Below are positions 62,682-64,000 of a stretch of 64,000 nt of DNA, piece after piece. The DNA comes from Ruminococcaceae bacterium P7 (GTDB lineage Bacteria; Bacillota; Clostridia; Oscillospirales; Acutalibacteraceae): NCBI GenBank assembly GCA_900100595.1, contig FMUA01000008.1, positions 79,348 to 143,347 on the forward strand, given 5' to 3'. The notes beneath the pieces are model-generated. The model was not told the origin of the DNA and made no database searches. It was given only the letters and a program-made list of their open reading frames with translations. How positions within the stretch are numbered: the first letter of the stretch is position 1; each line of letters begins with the position of its first letter. The position numbers and the translations under genes are program-made.

Positions 62682-63662
62682 TCATTTCTGAGTAATGTTG
62701 TTAAAGAGACGGAACAATCCGTTGACGATTCTATCCATTGTCGGTGCGTTATTAAGCGCCTCGGTAAAATTCTTTGCACCCGACACGTTATCGGTAATCA
62801 GTGCGTCTGCGCCGTTTTGGAGATAGTTTTCGATATCGTCATCGTCGTTGACTGTCCAGACCAGAACCTTTTTGCCCTTGTAGTGGATGCTGTTGATGGT
62901 ATCCTCGCTTACTACCTCTTCCTCCAGGGCAAGATAATCACAGTTCAGCGCGGCGGTATCGCCGAAGGACGCAAAAGCGAGATAGCCTGTATTGATTTCG
63001 GGATATTTGGTTTCAATGTAGTCGATCAGGTCATATTTGAGAGAAATCACGACCGCTCCGTCTACCATATTGAAATCCTTGATGGTTTTCACCGCATCCT
63101 CTGCCATTTGAGTATCCGCAGTTTCCCCTTTCAATTCCACATAGAGCGTCAGCTTTCCGCGGGCTGCTTCCAGCATTTCCTCAAAGGTCGGTACAGGAGC
63201 GGTGCCGTCAACTTTGAGCTGTCGGACTTCCTCCAGCGTCATTTCGGAGGGCTTTCTTTTGACGCCTGTGGTGCGTCCGAAATCATCGTCGTGGTTGACG
63301 ACATAATAGCCGTCCGAGGTTCTTTGAATGTCAATTTCACTGCCTGACGCACCGAGGGCATATGCTGCCTCCAGTCCTTCGACGGTGTTTTCGGGGCCTT
63401 CGTTTCCGCCGGCTCGGTGGGCTATGTATGTCGCGGTGACCTTGCCCGGGAACAGGTCGTCATAAAACTGGGTGACAAGAACCGTGGTAAGCGCGATCAT
63501 CAGAACCGTAAGGATAACGGAAACAATCACCAAGGGCGACTTGCGGTTTTTCCGCTTCCTGTATTCCCACTCCCCCTCACTTTGAAAATTCAGGTAAAGG
63601 GAGGTCACCTTCAGCATGAAAAACGGCATTACCAGAAAAACCACGATCAGGAGCAGGATAAA
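62682..63662 (-). pseudogene. Glycerophosphodiester phosphodiesterase, 5' end removed by an insertion sequence
   Basis: The GDPD catalytic domain is intact: AHRAGGNEGPENTVEGL (His-Arg, Glu-Asn), SEIDIQRTSDGYYVVNHDDDFGRTTGV (Glu, Asp, His), YVELKGE and VWTVNDDDDIENYLQNGADALITDN. It is preceded by a membrane helix (VIVSVILTVLMIALTTVLV) and the end of another (FILLLIVVFLVMPFFM). In the family such proteins have a large N-terminal membrane domain; here the frame runs into the IS terminus at 63662/63663 and meets a stop (TAA) within it. A shorter protein from an internal start (for example within MPFFML) could still be made and retain the enzyme domain. Confidence 0.85.
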
Positions 63663-63765
63663 CCTAAATTATTCACGCCAGTGCCTGATAATCGCCTCAA
63701 CACCAGAAAAACACTGATAAAAATGAAAAACAGGCTTTCACCGAAAAAATGAAGCCCGCAGGGTA

Positions 63766-63794
63766 TGGAAAAGGGACTTCAGATTTGGTATAAT
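63766..63794 (+). promoter_or_regulatory. Transposase promoter
   Basis: TGGAAA (63766-63771) and perfect TATAAT (63789-63794) spaced by 17 bases, 41 bases before the transposase start. Confidence 0.65.
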
Positions 63795-63834
63795 GCAGTT
63801 ACCATACAACAATAAACCAAAGGAGAGAAGTCCC

Positions 63835-64000
63835 ATGGCTATTATAACAGGTACTGCATTGGAAAGCAACAGGAAATTTCGCGTAAATTTCGATGGCGGC
63901 AATCTTTCATCGGATGGTGGTCTGCTTCTGCTCAAGGAATTTTATCATAAGCTGGGTGTCAATTCGTTGCTCAGAAAACATTTTCACACAACAGACTCGG
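63835..64000 (+). CDS. IS1380-family transposase, N-terminal part (3' cut by window edge)
   Basis: The first 55 codons are visible. The sequence RVNFDGGNLSSDGGLLLLKEF is the N-terminal hallmark of IS1380-type DDE transposases, in which the first catalytic aspartate lies in this region. AAAGGAGAG precedes ATG 63835. The remainder is outside the window, so intactness cannot be judged. Confidence 0.9.
   Translation, partial: MAIITGTALESNRKFRVNFDGGNLSSDGGLLLLKEFYHKLGVNSLLRKHFHTTDS

Larger units (their letters stand above)
63663..64000 (+). mobile_element. IS1380-family insertion sequence, left part (continues past window)
   Basis: The left terminus CCTAAATTATTCACG (63663-63677) resembles the terminal inverted repeat of ISEcp1 (CCTAGATTCTACGT), an IS1380 member, and sits exactly where the GDPD reading frame breaks. 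The transposase starts at 63835. The five host bases ahead (ATAAA, 63658-63662) would be the expected target duplication; the right end is not visible. Confidence 0.82.

Overview
The window is a 64 kb piece of a Gram-positive, low-redundancy chromosome. Its gene order and content point to class Clostridia, most likely Oscillospiraceae/Ruminococcaceae. The evidence is the miaB-ylbF-mutS-mutL-miaA and ylmE-sepF-ylmH-divIVA blocks, endospore genes (yunB, cwlD), an NADP-type glutamate dehydrogenase, strong Firmicutes-type ribosome binding sites and sigma-A promoters, and type I dockerin modules on secreted proteins, a feature of cellulosome-forming ruminococci. No rRNA, tRNA or CRISPR array was seen.

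Layout. 1-6657: ftsY (partial), rdgB, yhbY, yqeK, rsfS, leuS, then rpsU, aroQ and an M24 peptidase. 6673-8550: efp, an acidic zinc-ribbon protein, yunB. 8583-24430: a long forward block for tRNA thiomethylation, the RNase Y accessory factor, mismatch repair, division (HlyD-like protein, ylmE, sepF, ylmH, divIVA), ileS, lspA and rluD. 24448-30117: rplS with leader, lepB, rbgA-rnhB-yraN, thrC and a phosphoesterase. 30119-37943: protein quality control (tig, clpP, clpX, lon), engB and lysA. 37976-46165: an XRE regulator, gdhA, a membrane SGNH-like protein, a tyrosine recombinase, a reverse-strand DUF6873-radA-cwlD group and map.

The most interesting region is 46329-52993 on the minus strand. A sigma-A promoter and a cobalamin-riboswitch-like leader precede five tightly packed genes: a secreted DUF4430 protein with a C-terminal dockerin, a secreted alpha/alpha-barrel protein with a C-terminal dockerin, a membrane-tethered DUF4430 protein, EcfT, and a single polypeptide fusing two EcfA ATPases to a membrane S-component. 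The barrel and DUF4430 modules are the bacterial counterparts of the alpha and beta domains of vertebrate intrinsic factor/transcobalamin. I read the locus as a vitamin B12 (corrinoid) capture-and-uptake system in which intrinsic-factor-like halves are split over separate, probably surface-docked proteins that feed an ECF transporter.

Right of it lie a DMT-family transporter, feoAB, and mgtE. mgtE has an attenuator-like leader: a promoter, a 33-codon ORF with a good ribosome site, a segment able to pair with the terminator, and a 13-bp intrinsic terminator. Then come a polysaccharide deacetylase with a structured leader, a SHOCT protein and a GDPD-histidine kinase-response regulator operon. 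The GDPD gene has lost its 5' part to an IS1380-family element that runs off the right edge. A 169-bp imperfect palindrome (MITE-like) sits at 46164-46332 and supplies the stop codon of the ECF fusion gene.
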